A stretch of DNA of 64,000 nt, from positions 1 through 64,000 of the forward strand of contig NZ_JANLGI010000012.1 of NCBI RefSeq assembly GCF_024655635.1. Reading direction: 5' to 3'. This DNA comes from Allobosea sp. 47.2.35. Its GTDB lineage: Bacteria; Pseudomonadota; Alphaproteobacteria; Rhizobiales; Beijerinckiaceae. Each line of letters begins with the position of its first letter. Position 1 is the first letter of the stretch. A program made the translations under genes and the position numbers. Below, piece by piece: positions 47,828 to 57,969 of this stretch. The notes under the pieces are model-generated. The model saw only the letters and a program-made list of their open reading frames with translations. It ran no database searches and was not told the DNA's origin.

Positions 47828-49323
47828 ACCACCCGCCTGCGCCCCTTCAGCCAGTCGCGCGTCCAGGCGAAAACCGGCCAGAGCAGCGCGGCGAAGGTCA
47901 TCGCCGCCAGCACCGACGAGACCGGCCGGTCGAAGAAGGGCAGGACCGATCCGTCCGACTTGATCAGCGAGGTCACGAAGTTCTGCTCCACCATCGTGCC
48001 CATGACGATGCCGAGCACCATCGCCGCGACTGGATAACCGTTCTTCTCCATCACGAAGCCGAACACGCCGAAGAAGGCGACGCACCAGACCGCGAACAGG
48101 TTGTTGCCCGCCGTGGCGAAGGCGCCGACCGCGCAGAAGATCATGATCACCGGCATCACCGCCGAGCGCGGCGCGCCGACGACCTTGCTCGCCAGCCGGA
48201 TCATGATGATGCCGAAGGGGATCATGATGATGTTACCGAGGATGAAGATGATGTAGAGCGCGTACATGCTCTCGGCCTGGCTGGTGAACAGCGTCGGCCC
48301 GGGATTCAGCCCCTTCATGTAGAGCACGCCGATCGCGATCGCGGTGATTGTGTCGCCGGGAATGCCGAAGAGCAGCGCCGGCACCCAGCCCGAGGCGAGC
48401 GAGGCGTTGTTGGAGGCGCCGGCCTCGATCAGCCCTTCCGGATGGCCGGTGCCGAACTTTTCCGGCGTCTTCGAGAAACGCTTGGCCATGGCATAGCTAA
48501 CCCAGGCCGCCATGTCGGCGCCGGCGCCCGGCAGCACGCCGATGATGATGCCGACGATGTTTCCGCGCGCCTGCTGCTTCGGATATTCCTTGGTGAGCTT
48601 CCACTGCCCCTTGAGGATCGAACCGAGCTTGCGGTTCTCGATCTTCGGCGGGTCGCGCTCGGTCAGCGAGCGCATCACCTCGGCCAGCGCGAAGACGCCG
48701 ACCAGCGCCGGGATGACCTCTATGCCGCCCAGGAGGTTGGTCGAGCCGAAGGTGAAGCGCGGCACGCCGCCGGGATTGTCGATGCCGATGCAGGTGATCA
48801 GCAGGCCGAGCAGCATCGCCGCGATCGCCTTGATCGGCGAGGAGCGCGCCACCAGCGTCGAGCACATCAGGCCGAGCATCGCGAGCCAGAAATTCTCATA
48901 GGTCGAGAAGGACAGGGCCATCTCGGCCAGAAGCGGCGCGATCAGCATCAGCGAGAGCGTGCCGGCGATGCCGCCCAGCGCCGAGAACCACAGGCAGATG
49001 CCGAGCGCCGTCTCCGCCTGACCCTTGCGCGTCATCGCGTAGGCTTCGTCGGTATAGGCGGCCGAGGCCGGCGTGCCGGGGATGCGCAGGAGGCAGCCCG
49101 GAATATCGCCGGAGAAGATCGCCATGGCGGAAGCCGTGATGATCGTCGCGATCGCCGCGATCGGCGAGAGATAGAAGGTGACCGGCACGAGCAGCGCCGT
49201 CGCCATGGTGGCGGACAGGCCGGGCAACGCGCCGACAGTCAGCCCGTAGAAGGCCGACGCCACGATCGCGATCATCACGTCGAATTGGAAAACCAGCCCG
49301 AAGGCCTTGATGACGGTATCCAT
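47828..49323 (-). CDS. tctA: Tripartite tricarboxylate transporter large permease TctA (3' end lost)
   Basis: About 499 residues of the TctA permease, a twelve-helix protein that moves citrate or other carboxylates using TctB and the TctC binding protein. ALPGLSATMATALLVP near 32, GDIPGCLLRIPGTPASAAYTDEAYA near 75 and GVLPGAGADMAAW near 260 are hallmark segments; VPALLFGIPGDTITAIAIG follows. Family length is about 500, so nearly all is present. At the poly-G/C block the frame runs without stop into antisense of the hydratase gene, so the real last codons and stop are missing. The ATG at 49323 is the usual start (MDTVIKAFGLVF). Confidence 0.9.
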
Positions 49324-49336
49324 CGTCAGGCCTCGC

Positions 49337-49828
49337 TCACCAGGGGAAGGGCAGCATGCCGCCGGGCAAGGGCACACGCAGCAGCTTGAGGAAGATCAGG
49401 TTGATTACGAAGGGCGCGATGATCGCGAGCGGCACCGCGAGCTTGGGCTTCGCGCCGAAGGCGAGGCTGCAGGTGAGCACCATGATCGCGGTCGTCGGCA
49501 GGAAACCGAGCGTCTCCGAGGCGAGCGCATAGAAGGCGAGCAGGGCCGGCGGCAGCAGGGCCAGCCAGTTGCGCCAGGCCGGCACCGGCACGAGTTCCTC
49601 CGGCGTCGCGTGACTGACCACGTCAGCCTCGGCGACCTCCTCGAAATGGCGCCCGATCCCGAAGACGATCAGGCTGCCGCAGATGACGAGCCCGGCGCCG
49701 ACGACCATCGGAAAGGCGGAGGGCCCGACCTGCTGGCCGGGCACCGGCGGCAGTTTCGAGCCGTAGAAGAAAGCGGTAGCTCCAAGCGCGGCGATCGCTG
49801 AGCCGGTAATGCGGTCGGATAGTTGCAA
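49337..49828 (-). CDS. tctB: Tripartite tricarboxylate transporter small permease TctB
   Basis: A 163-residue TctB-family protein with four membrane helices and the usual N-terminal PPVPGQQVGPSAFPMVVGAGL segment (about 27-48) in the first periplasmic/turn region. It partners TctA in the membrane. It lies 87 bp downstream of tctC and 13 bp upstream of tctA on the same strand, the normal tctCBA order. Confidence 0.9.
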   Translation of the reverse strand: MQLSDRITGSAIAALGATAFFYGSKLPPVPGQQVGPSAFPMVVGAGLVICGSLIVFGIGRHFEEVAEADVVSHATPEELVPVPAWRNWLALLPPALLAFYALASETLGFLPTTAIMVLTCSLAFGAKPKLAVPLAIIAPFVINLIFLKLLRVPLPGGMLPFPW

Positions 49829-49915
49829 GGGCGCAACCTCCCTGGACGATCAGATCATGACGAGACGAAAACGCCGGGAGCTGCTTGCTCCCGGCGTCGT
49901 TGGTCTGGTGCCGCT

Positions 49916-50908
49916 TTAGCCCTTGGCGAGACCTGCCGCCTTCATGGCGGAGGCCATGGAGGTGTCGCTCGCGGCCATGAAGGAAGCGAAGCCCGGCCCG
50001 TCCGCGAACTTCATCCCGAAGCCACGGGAATTCATGAAGTCCTGATAGTCCTTGGAGTCGAAGGCCTTCTTCAGCGCCGCCGTCAGCTTGGCCGCGATCT
50101 CGGGCGGCAGGCCCTTCGGCGCGCCGATGCCGCGCCAGGCGCCGATCGAGTAGTTGATGCCGAGCGTCTCGTTGAGCGTCGGCACGTCCTTGAACTGCGG
50201 GTTGCGTGCGCTCGCCATGATCGCCAGCGACTTGGCCTTGCCTGCGTCGATCATCGCGCGTGCTTCCGGCACCGAGCAGGTGACGATATCGATGCCGCCG
50301 GCCGCCAGATCCTGCATGCCGGGCGCCGCGCCGTTCGACGGGACCCAGGCAACATGATCAGGCTTCAGGCCCATGGCGACGAGCCAGCCGATCAGGGCGA
50401 GATGCCAGATGCCGCCCTGGCCGGTGCCCGATGCCTTGAGCTTGCCGGGAGGTGCGGCCTTGATCGCGTCGGCCAGCGCCTTGATGTCCTTGTAGGGGCT
50501 GGCGGTCGAGACCTGCACGCCCGGCGGGTCCTCGTTCATCAATGCCAGCGAGGTGTAACTGGTCGATTTCAGGTCGGTCAGGCCCTGATGGTGCATCATG
50601 GCGATCTCGACCGTCAGCATGCCGATATTGTAGCCGTCCGGCGCCGCGGTCGCGATGGCCGAGTGCCCGACCACGCCGGAGCCACCCGTGCGGTTGACCA
50701 CGTTGACCGGCTGGCCGAGGTCCTTTTCCAGGAGCTGCGCGACGATGCGCGCGGTCGCGTCCGTGCCGCCGCCCGCGCCCCATGGGCAGACCATGGTGAT
50801 CGGCCGCGACGGGTAGTTTGCCTGCGCGATGGCAGGCGCCGCGATCAGGCTCGCGCCGGCTGCCGCCGCGCCCTTGAGCACAGTTCGCCTGTCGATGAAA
50901 TCGGTCAT
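49916..50908 (-). CDS. tctC: Tripartite tricarboxylate transporter binding protein TctC (Bug family)
   Basis: A 330-residue periplasmic Bug-type receptor. A signal peptide (RRTVLKGAAAAGASLIAAPAIAQA, with a twin-arginine-like RR) precedes YPSRPITMVCPWGAGGGTDATAR, the diagnostic Bug opening. These receptors bind small carboxylates for the TctAB permease; the ligand is not predictable. Start at 50908 with GGAGG upstream. A perfect palindrome just ahead of the ribosome binding site suggests repression of the whole tctCBA operon. Confidence 0.93.
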   Translation of the reverse strand: MTDFIDRRTVLKGAAAAGASLIAAPAIAQANYPSRPITMVCPWGAGGGTDATARIVAQLLEKDLGQPVNVVNRTGGSGVVGHSAIATAAPDGYNIGMLTVEIAMMHHQGLTDLKSTSYTSLALMNEDPPGVQVSTASPYKDIKALADAIKAAPPGKLKASGTGQGGIWHLALIGWLVAMGLKPDHVAWVPSNGAAPGMQDLAAGGIDIVTCSVPEARAMIDAGKAKSLAIMASARNPQFKDVPTLNETLGINYSIGAWRGIGAPKGLPPEIAAKLTAALKKAFDSKDYQDFMNSRGFGMKFADGPGFASFMAASDTSMASAMKAAGLAKG

Positions 50909-50923
50909 TCCCCAGTTCCTCCG

Positions 50924-50937
50924 CTAAATCGATTTAG
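50924..50937. promoter_or_regulatory. Probable LacI-type operator of tctCBA
   Basis: CTAAATCGATTTAG is a perfect 14-bp palindrome with the central CG step typical of LacI-family operators. It lies 16-29 bp upstream of the tctC ATG, directly before the GGAGG site, where a bound repressor would block transcription. No LacI-type gene is in the window. Confidence 0.6.
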
Positions 50938-51036
50938 TGTCTGGGCGCTCCTCGTCCGCGACGGGGCTCCCTTGATGTGACGGGCGTCATCTGAGCCGAT
51001 CGCGCGGCCAGTGACAACCTCTCATTTTGGCCGAGA

Positions 51037-52473
51037 CTAAAGTCCGCAGACGACGGGCTGGACCGCGCCGGAAACCCGCTCCACCACCGCCCCGGTGCTG
51101 AGCTCCGATCCGGCCGCAGCAGCCGGCAGCGACACGCCTGCCTTGCCGAGCATCGCCTGAATCGCAGCAGCATCGGCGAAGCCATAACTGCGCTGCGGCG
51201 CGACGCCGGCGATCAGTATCTTGTCGGACGGATTGTCGGTCACGATGCCGACAAGCCGCCCCTGCCGGTCAAAGGCCGGCGCACCCGCCTGCCCCGGCTG
51301 GAGTGGCGCCCGCAGCGCCGGCTTGCCGGCGGCCTGCACGCCCTGCCCGGGCAGCGCGACGGCGGCCCGCTTGCCGGCATCGTTGCCATAGGCGACCAGC
51401 ACCAGCGCCTCGGACGCGCCCGCCGTCTCGCTGCGCAGGCTCGGCGGTTTCGCGGCGCCCGCGCCTTCCAGATCGAGCAGCACGAGCCCGCTCGCGTCAT
51501 CCTTGAGGCGCAGCTTGGCGTTACGATTGCCGACACGCAGGCTGCGGCAGCTATCCACCGCTGAAGCCGCGCTCAAGGCAATCCGTTCGTTCAGCGCCAG
51601 CGCGACGCCATAGCGCTCATTACTGCGCGCAGCCGGCGCGAGCAGCGACGACAATCCCGAGGACGGGCTGGCCGCCGTGCCGGCAACCGCCGAAGGCTGG
51701 GCCGGAACCGCCCCGGTCGGGAAGGGCTCGAAGCTCGCTGCAATCGCGATGACCAGCTTGTCGACGGTCGGCGCCAGCGCCTTGTCATAGCCGATCGAGA
51801 AGCCGCGCAGGCCCTGCGGCCCGGCCGAGAGCCGGCGATAGAACCGCCCGGTCGGCGTCTCGCCTGTGATGACGAAGAAATCAGGCCGCAGCAGTTTGTA
51901 GGTGATCTTGCGCGGGCTGTTCGGGCTGACGGTGATCGCCTTCTCGAAGATCGCCGCGAGATCATCGCCGCCCGGCGAGGTGGTCGAAGTGTCGAGCGTC
52001 ACCTTCTCGTCGGCGCTCTGCCAGCGGCTGCCGCCGGAGGGCGTCACGTCGCGCTTCGGAAGAAGCTTCGTGGGGATGCCGATCTGCACGCCGGTCTTGT
52101 CATCGGCCAGAACCTTGAACCCGGCCGCATCGCGCGCTGCCTGCGCCGCCTTGGCCAACGCGGACCGCTCGGCCGGCGGCAGCAGCCCGTCGGCCGGACC
52201 GCGCGTGCCCTTGAAGGCATTGATCGCCCGGAAGGTCAGCGGACCATAGGAGCCTGAGACCGCGCCGTTGAACTGTCCGGCCCAAATCAGGTCGTTCTGG
52301 ATCGCCTTGCGCTCGGCTTCGGGCAGCGCCTCGAATCCGGCCTGCGCCGCCGCCATCTGCGGATTTGGAGCGGGAGCCTGCGCGCTGGCGAACGGCGCCG
52401 ACAGCAGCGCGAGCGAGAGCGCTACACTGCGGAGCAGTGTGATTCGCTGGGGTTGGAGAGTGGCGCGCAGCAT
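51037..52473 (-). CDS. Secreted trypsin-like protein lacking catalytic residues
   Basis: A 478-residue exported protein. A Sec signal (about 1-32, LLSAPFASAQ) is followed by a helical region with peptidoglycan-binding-like similarity (LPEAERKAIQNDLIWAGQFNGAVSGSYGPLTFRAI, about 38-72), a middle domain (100-240), and a C-terminal trypsin-like beta-barrel (about 260-478). In that barrel the usual AHxV histidine position reads ASAV and the nucleophile motif GxSGxP reads G394-Q-A396-G-A-P399, so His and Ser are both missing. A cysteine pair (C314 region and the C-terminal CGL) may form a disulfide. It is probably a non-catalytic binding protein. The start at 52473 removes 12 unrelated residues. 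Confidence 0.72.
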   Translation of the reverse strand: MLRATLQPQRITLLRSVALSLALLSAPFASAQAPAPNPQMAAAQAGFEALPEAERKAIQNDLIWAGQFNGAVSGSYGPLTFRAINAFKGTRGPADGLLPPAERSALAKAAQAARDAAGFKVLADDKTGVQIGIPTKLLPKRDVTPSGGSRWQSADEKVTLDTSTTSPGGDDLAAIFEKAITVSPNSPRKITYKLLRPDFFVITGETPTGRFYRRLSAGPQGLRGFSIGYDKALAPTVDKLVIAIAASFEPFPTGAVPAQPSAVAGTAASPSSGLSSLLAPAARSNERYGVALALNERIALSAASAVDSCRSLRVGNRNAKLRLKDDASGLVLLDLEGAGAAKPPSLRSETAGASEALVLVAYGNDAGKRAAVALPGQGVQAAGKPALRAPLQPGQAGAPAFDRQGRLVGIVTDNPSDKILIAGVAPQRSYGFADAAAIQAMLGKAGVSLPAAAAGSELSTGAVVERVSGAVQPVVCGL

Positions 52474-52706
52474 GGGTCTCGTCCTTGAGCACGGGCGAAG
52501 CGGCTGCATTGAGCGTCAGAACGCGCCGCGCCGCAACCATGGCGAACGACTCTCGTAGCGACATCACCTAACCTCGCACGACCTGCATTCGCATGACTTG
52601 AACGCCCGCGGCACGGTGATAGCCTGCCGGCCCCGTCTCACGCCGTCATCGGCCTGAAGCCATGCCCGCTGATCCTTGGCTGGCCGATCGACGAAGAGGA
52701 CCGACG

Positions 52707-55700
52707 ATGACCCTGCTTTCCCGTCTCGCGCTCGCCCTCTCGCTCACGCTGGCGGCGGCCCCTGCCCTCGCTCAGAAGGCTTATGTCCGCAACGACCTGC
52801 AGGCCGACGGCCAACGCCTGGAAGAGCGGCTGAAGCGCGAGGTCGCGGCCGGCAACCGCTCGGCTATCGACGCCATCCGCACCGGCGAGATCGCGCTCGG
52901 CCGCGGCGATGCCCGCTCCGCCCTGCCCCAGGCCAATGCCGCGATCGTCGCCGATTCCAGCAATGCCGCCGGCTGGCGTCTGATGGCGCGCGCCGCCAAT
53001 GCGATCGAGCCGCGCGACTATCGCGAGCGCTGGGAACTGCGCGAGCGCGCGGTCGCCGCCGCCTATCTCGCCTATCAGCGCTCGACCAACCGCAATGACG
53101 AGGCGGCCTCGCTCGGCGTGCTCGCCCGCACCTTCGAGAAGAACGAGCTCTGGCGCCCGGCGCTGACCACCTACCGGCTCAGCCTCGACCTCGCCGCCAA
53201 CGCAGCCCTGCAGAGCTCCTATGAGAGTTTGCGCGAAAAGCGCGGCTTCCGCCTGCTCTCGAACAAGACCGATTCCGACGCCGCCTCCCCGCGCGCCTGC
53301 TTCGAATTCTCGGAGGCGCTGGCGCGCGGCCGCGTCGATGTCGCGCCATACGTGGCGATCTCGGGCGGCAAGGGCGATTTCGCCGTCAGCGCCGAAGACC
53401 GCCAGATCTGCGTCGACGGCCTCAAGCATGGCGAGCGCTATGCCATCGTCATCCGTCAGGGCGTGCCCTCTGCCATCCCTGACGAGACCCTGCTGAAATC
53501 GGCCGATTACGAGATCTATGTCCGCGATCGCACGCCCTCGGTGCGCTTCACTGGCAAGAACTACGTGCTGCCGCGCACCGGCCAGCAAGGCATCCCGGTG
53601 GTCTCGGTCAATTCCGGCAAGCTCGATCTCGAAGTCATGCGGATCGGCGACCGCAACCTGATCAACTCCGTCCATTCCGAGGATTTCCTCAGCCAGATCG
53701 GCTCCTATTCCGCCCGGCAAATCTCCAGCGACAAGGGCCAGACCGTCTGGACCGGCACGATGGACGTGAAGTCCGAATTGAATCAGGACGTGATCACCGC
53801 CTTCCCGGTGACGGAAGCCGTCGGCAGCTTGAAGCCCGGCGTCTACGTGATGTTCGCCAAGCCCTCGGGCGGTCCGGCCGCCGCGCCCACCAGCGACGAC
53901 GGCGATTCCTATGACGACGGCTCGACGCGCGCGACGCAGTGGTTCGTCGTCTCCGATCTCGGCCTGACCTCCTTCACCGGCCCGGACGGCGTGCATGTGC
54001 TCGCCCGTTCGCTGGCCGACGCCAAGCCGATCGCCAATGCCGAACTGCGCCTGATCGCCCGCAACAACGAGGTGCTCGGCACCGCGAAGACCGACGGCAA
54101 CGGCTATGCCCGTTTCGACGCCGGATTGGGCAAGGGCCAGGGCGGCAATGCGCCCGGCCTCGTCACCGCCTCTCTCGCCGAGGATTACGGCTTCCTCGAC
54201 CTCAAGCAGACCGCCTTCGACCTCTCCGATCGTGGCGTGAAGGGCCGTGTCGCCCCCGCCGGGCTCGACGCCTATCTCTATACCGAACGCGGCGTCTATC
54301 GCTCAGGCGAGACGGTCTATCTCACCTCGCTCCTGCGCGATGCCAAGGGCGCCGCCGTCACCGGCCTGCCGTTGACCATCGTCGTCAAGCGTCCCGACGG
54401 CGTCGAACATCGCCGCCGCCAGGTCGAGGATCAGGGCGCGGGCGGCCGTGCCCATTCGATCCAGCTCGTCTCGGGCTCGGCGACCGGCACCTGGCGCGTC
54501 CTCGCCTATTCCGACCCGAAGGGCCAGGCGATCGGCGAAACCTCCTTCCTCGTCGAGGATTACGTGCCCGAGCGGCTGGAGCTGACGCTGACGCCGAAGG
54601 CCCCGCTGCTCCAGGCCGGCCAGCCGGCCGAGCTCGACGTCGCCGCCCGCTATCTCTATGGCGCGCCGGGCTCCGAGCTCGACGTCACCGGTTCGATGAC
54701 GATCCGCGCTGCCGACGCCAGCGCCATCCCCGGCTTCAAGGACTATCAGGTCGGCCTCACCGACGAGGCTTTCGAGCCGGTCCAGAGCGAGTTCGAGGAG
54801 AGCGCTACGACCGACGCCGCCGGCAAGGCGACGATCACCAATCCCGTCCAGCAGGCCGACACCAACCGCCCGCTCGAAGTCGAGGTGACCGTGCGCGTCG
54901 GCGAGCCCGGCGGGCGCGCCATCGCCCGCTCGGTCACCTTGCCGATCGTGCCGAAGGGCGCCGCCATCGGCGTGAAGAAGCTGTTCCGCGACGGCGACCT
55001 CGGCAATGGCCAGACCGCGAATTTCGAAGTCATCATGGCGACTGGAGACGGCAAGCGCCTTGCCCGGCCCGGCGTCAAATGGGTGCTGTCCAAGGTCCGC
55101 CGCAACTACCAGTGGTTCTTCCAGGACGGCCGCTGGAACTATGAGGGCGTCAAGACCACCCGCCGCGTCGCCGATGGCGAGGTCGCGGTGGCGGAAGCGG
55201 CCGGCGCCAAGATCGCCGCGCCTGTCGAATGGGGCAATTATCGGCTCGACGTCACCTCCGACGGCAACGAGGCGGCCGAGACCTCGGTCTCCTTCAGCGT
55301 CGGCTATGAGAGCGACAAGACGGCCGATACGCCTGATGTGCTCGATGTCGCGCTCGACAAGGCGTCTTACGCCGATGGCGAGAGCCTGCAGGTCCGCCTC
55401 TCGCCACGCTTCGCCGGCAAGGCGACGCTCGCCGTCGTCACCGACAAGGTCGCGGATATCCGCACCATCGACATCACCGAGGGCGGCACCTCGGCCAGCA
55501 TTCCCGTCAAGGCCGAATGGGGCGCCAGCGCCTATCTCGTCGTGCTCGCCCATCGTCCGATGGACGCCGCCGCCAAGCGCCTGCCCGGCCGCGCCATCGG
55601 CCTCTCCTGGTTCCAGATCGGCAAGGAGACGCGCACGCTCGCGCTCGATCTCGGCGCGCCCAAGCTGGTCCGCCCGCTCACGACGCTCTCGCTGCCGGTC

Positions 55701-57965
55701 AAGGTCACCGGCATGAAGGCCGGCGAGGAAGCCTATGTCACGCTGGCCGCCGTCGATATCGGCATCCTCAACCTCACCCGCTACGAAAGCCCGGATCCCA
55801 GCAAGTTTTTCTTCAGCCAGCGCCAGCTCGGCCATGACCTGCGCGACCTCTATGGCTACCTGATCGACGGCATGCAGGGCACGCGCGGTGCGATTCGCAC
55901 CGGCGGCGACGCCGCGCCCAAGATGGACGGCGAGAAGCCGACGCAGGACCCGCTCGCCCGCTATTCCGGCGTGGTCAAGGTTGGGGCCGACGGCACGGCG
56001 AAGATCGATTTCGACCTGCCGGCCTTCAACGGCTCGGTCCGCGTGATGGGCGTCGCCTGGTCCGCCGGGCGCACCGGCCAGGCCAGCGCCGACGTGATCA
56101 TCCGCGACCAGGTCGTCGCCCAGGCGACGCTGCCGCGCTTCCTAGCCATCGGTGACCAGTCGCGCTTCCATCTCCAGGTCGACAATGTCGAGGGTCCGGC
56201 CGGTTCCTACACCGTCGATCTCGACGTGAAGGGCCCGGTTCTGGTTGCCGCCGACGCAACTCGCCGCACGATGCAACTCGGCGCCGGCGCCAAGACGCAG
56301 ATGACGATCCCGGTCACCGCCGCCGGCCTCGGCCGCGCCGAGTTCGACGTGCGCGTCTCCGGCCCGAACGGCATCGGCACCGTACAGAACCTCGCCGTGC
56401 GCGTGCAGCCCTCGGCCGCGACGATCGCGCGCCGCATCGTCCGCGCCATCCCCGGCAATGGCGGGGCGATCACCGTCTCATCCGACCTGCTGGCCGATCT
56501 CGTGCCGAATTCCGGCCAGGTCTCGGTGACCGTTTCGCCCTTCGGCTCGCTCGACGTACCCGCCCTACTCAAGGCGCTCGACCGCTACCCTTATGGCTGC
56601 ACCGAGCAGACCGTCTCGCGCGCCCTGCCGCTGCTGGCGGTCAACCAGCTCGCCTCGCTGGAGCAGCTCGCGCTCGACGACAAGGCCGATGAGCGCGTCG
56701 TCAACGCGATCGAGCGCGTGCTCGCGCGACAGGGCGGCAACGGCTCCTTCGGCCTTTGGGGCGTCGGCGGCGACGATCTCTGGCTCGATGCCTTCGTCAC
56801 CGACTTCCTGACCCGGGCCCGCGAGAAGCAGTTCGCGGTACCGCAGATCGCCTTCAATCTCGCGCTCGACCGCCTGCGCAATCAGGTCGTCAACACCAGC
56901 GAGATCAACAAGGAGGAAGCGGCCGGCATCGCCTATGCGCTCTATGTGCTCGCCCGCAACGGCCGGCCGGTGATGGGCGACCTGCGCTATCTCGCCGACA
57001 ACAAGCTCGGCGATTTCGCGACGCCGCTCGCCCGCGCCCAGATCGGCGCAGCGCTCTCGGCGCTGGGCGATCGCGGCCGCGGCCGCGCCGCCTTCGGCAG
57101 CGCGCTTGGCCTCCTCCAGCAGGCGAGCGACGACGGCTTCTCCCGTCCCGATTACGGCTCCCGCCTGCGTGACGGCGCCGGCGTACTCGCCCTGATCGCG
57201 GAAGCCAATGGCGAGCGCGCCGATATCTCGCGCGCCGTCTCGATCGTCGATGCCACCCGCAACAGCGCCCGCTACAGCTACACCTCGACGCAGGAGCAGA
57301 TGTGGATGGTGCTGGCGGCGCAGGCCATGGCCAAGGACGCCGAGGGCATGACGCTGACGGTCGACGGCACCGCCCGCAAGGGTGCGCTCTACCGCACGCT
57401 CTCCGCCGAGGCGCTGGAGGCGAAGTCGCTGACCATCGCCAAAACCGGCGCCGGCAATGCCCAGGCGGTCATCACCGTCGCCGGCATCCCGACCGCGCCG
57501 GAACCGGCCCTGAACCAGGGTTTCGGGCTGGAGCGCGTGATCTACACGATGAAGGGCGAGAAGGCCGATCCCGCCCGCCTGCGCCAGAACGAGCGCTATG
57601 TCGTGGCGTTGACCGTGGCGGAAGCGGCGCCGCGCTATGGCCGGCTGCTGCTGGTCGATCCTGTCCCGGCCGGGCTTGAGATCGAGAATGCCAACCTGAC
57701 GGAAGGCGCCTCGGTCGCGGGTCTCGACTGGCTCAAGCAGGAGGTCTACCCGGTCCATACCGAGGCGCGCGACGACCGCTATGTCGCCGCCTTCGAGCGC
57801 CCCGGCTCGCGGAACGACAAGCTCTCCTACACCGTCGCCTATATCGCGCGGGCCGTCTCGCCCGGCCGCTACGTCTCCCCCGCCGCCGTGATCGAGGACA
57901 TGTACCGGCCGGATCGCTTCGGCCGCACCGGCTTCGGCGCGGTGGAGATCACCTCGGCGCGGTAG
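52707..57965 (+). CDS. yfhM: Bacterial alpha-2-macroglobulin family protein
   Basis: A 1752-residue periplasmic protein thought to trap attacking proteases. A Sec signal ends APALAQ near residue 25, with no lipobox cysteine, unlike the E. coli lipoprotein. N-terminal helical repeats (about 25-175) are followed by MG-type beta domains, an A2M family region around 1000-1150 (LAAVDIGILNLTRYESPDP), the thioester site C1298-T-E-Q1301 in YGCTEQT, then the alpha/alpha thioester domain and a C-terminal receptor-like domain. The ATG at 52707 follows AGAGGA. pbpC begins five bases after its stop, the widespread yfhM-pbpC pairing. Confidence 0.95.
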   Translation: MTLLSRLALALSLTLAAAPALAQKAYVRNDLQADGQRLEERLKREVAAGNRSAIDAIRTGEIALGRGDARSALPQANAAIVADSSNAAGWRLMARAANAIEPRDYRERWELRERAVAAAYLAYQRSTNRNDEAASLGVLARTFEKNELWRPALTTYRLSLDLAANAALQSSYESLREKRGFRLLSNKTDSDAASPRACFEFSEALARGRVDVAPYVAISGGKGDFAVSAEDRQICVDGLKHGERYAIVIRQGVPSAIPDETLLKSADYEIYVRDRTPSVRFTGKNYVLPRTGQQGIPVVSVNSGKLDLEVMRIGDRNLINSVHSEDFLSQIGSYSARQISSDKGQTVWTGTMDVKSELNQDVITAFPVTEAVGSLKPGVYVMFAKPSGGPAAAPTSDDGDSYDDGSTRATQWFVVSDLGLTSFTGPDGVHVLARSLADAKPIANAELRLIARNNEVLGTAKTDGNGYARFDAGLGKGQGGNAPGLVTASLAEDYGFLDLKQTAFDLSDRGVKGRVAPAGLDAYLYTERGVYRSGETVYLTSLLRDAKGAAVTGLPLTIVVKRPDGVEHRRRQVEDQGAGGRAHSIQLVSGSATGTWRVLAYSDPKGQAIGETSFLVEDYVPERLELTLTPKAPLLQAGQPAELDVAARYLYGAPGSELDVTGSMTIRAADASAIPGFKDYQVGLTDEAFEPVQSEFEESATTDAAGKATITNPVQQADTNRPLEVEVTVRVGEPGGRAIARSVTLPIVPKGAAIGVKKLFRDGDLGNGQTANFEVIMATGDGKRLARPGVKWVLSKVRRNYQWFFQDGRWNYEGVKTTRRVADGEVAVAEAAGAKIAAPVEWGNYRLDVTSDGNEAAETSVSFSVGYESDKTADTPDVLDVALDKASYADGESLQVRLSPRFAGKATLAVVTDKVADIRTIDITEGGTSASIPVKAEWGASAYLVVLAHRPMDAAAKRLPGRAIGLSWFQIGKETRTLALDLGAPKLVRPLTTLSLPVKVTGMKAGEEAYVTLAAVDIGILNLTRYESPDPSKFFFSQRQLGHDLRDLYGYLIDGMQGTRGAIRTGGDAAPKMDGEKPTQDPLARYSGVVKVGADGTAKIDFDLPAFNGSVRVMGVAWSAGRTGQASADVIIRDQVVAQATLPRFLAIGDQSRFHLQVDNVEGPAGSYTVDLDVKGPVLVAADATRRTMQLGAGAKTQMTIPVTAAGLGRAEFDVRVSGPNGIGTVQNLAVRVQPSAATIARRIVRAIPGNGGAITVSSDLLADLVPNSGQVSVTVSPFGSLDVPALLKALDRYPYGCTEQTVSRALPLLAVNQLASLEQLALDDKADERVVNAIERVLARQGGNGSFGLWGVGGDDLWLDAFVTDFLTRAREKQFAVPQIAFNLALDRLRNQVVNTSEINKEEAAGIAYALYVLARNGRPVMGDLRYLADNKLGDFATPLARAQIGAALSALGDRGRGRAAFGSALGLLQQASDDGFSRPDYGSRLRDGAGVLALIAEANGERADISRAVSIVDATRNSARYSYTSTQEQMWMVLAAQAMAKDAEGMTLTVDGTARKGALYRTLSAEALEAKSLTIAKTGAGNAQAVITVAGIPTAPEPALNQGFGLERVIYTMKGEKADPARLRQNERYVVALTVAEAAPRYGRLLLVDPVPAGLEIENANLTEGASVAGLDWLKQEVYPVHTEARDDRYVAAFERPGSRNDKLSYTVAYIARAVSPGRYVSPAAVIEDMYRPDRFGRTGFGAVEITSAR

Positions 57966-57969
57966 GATC

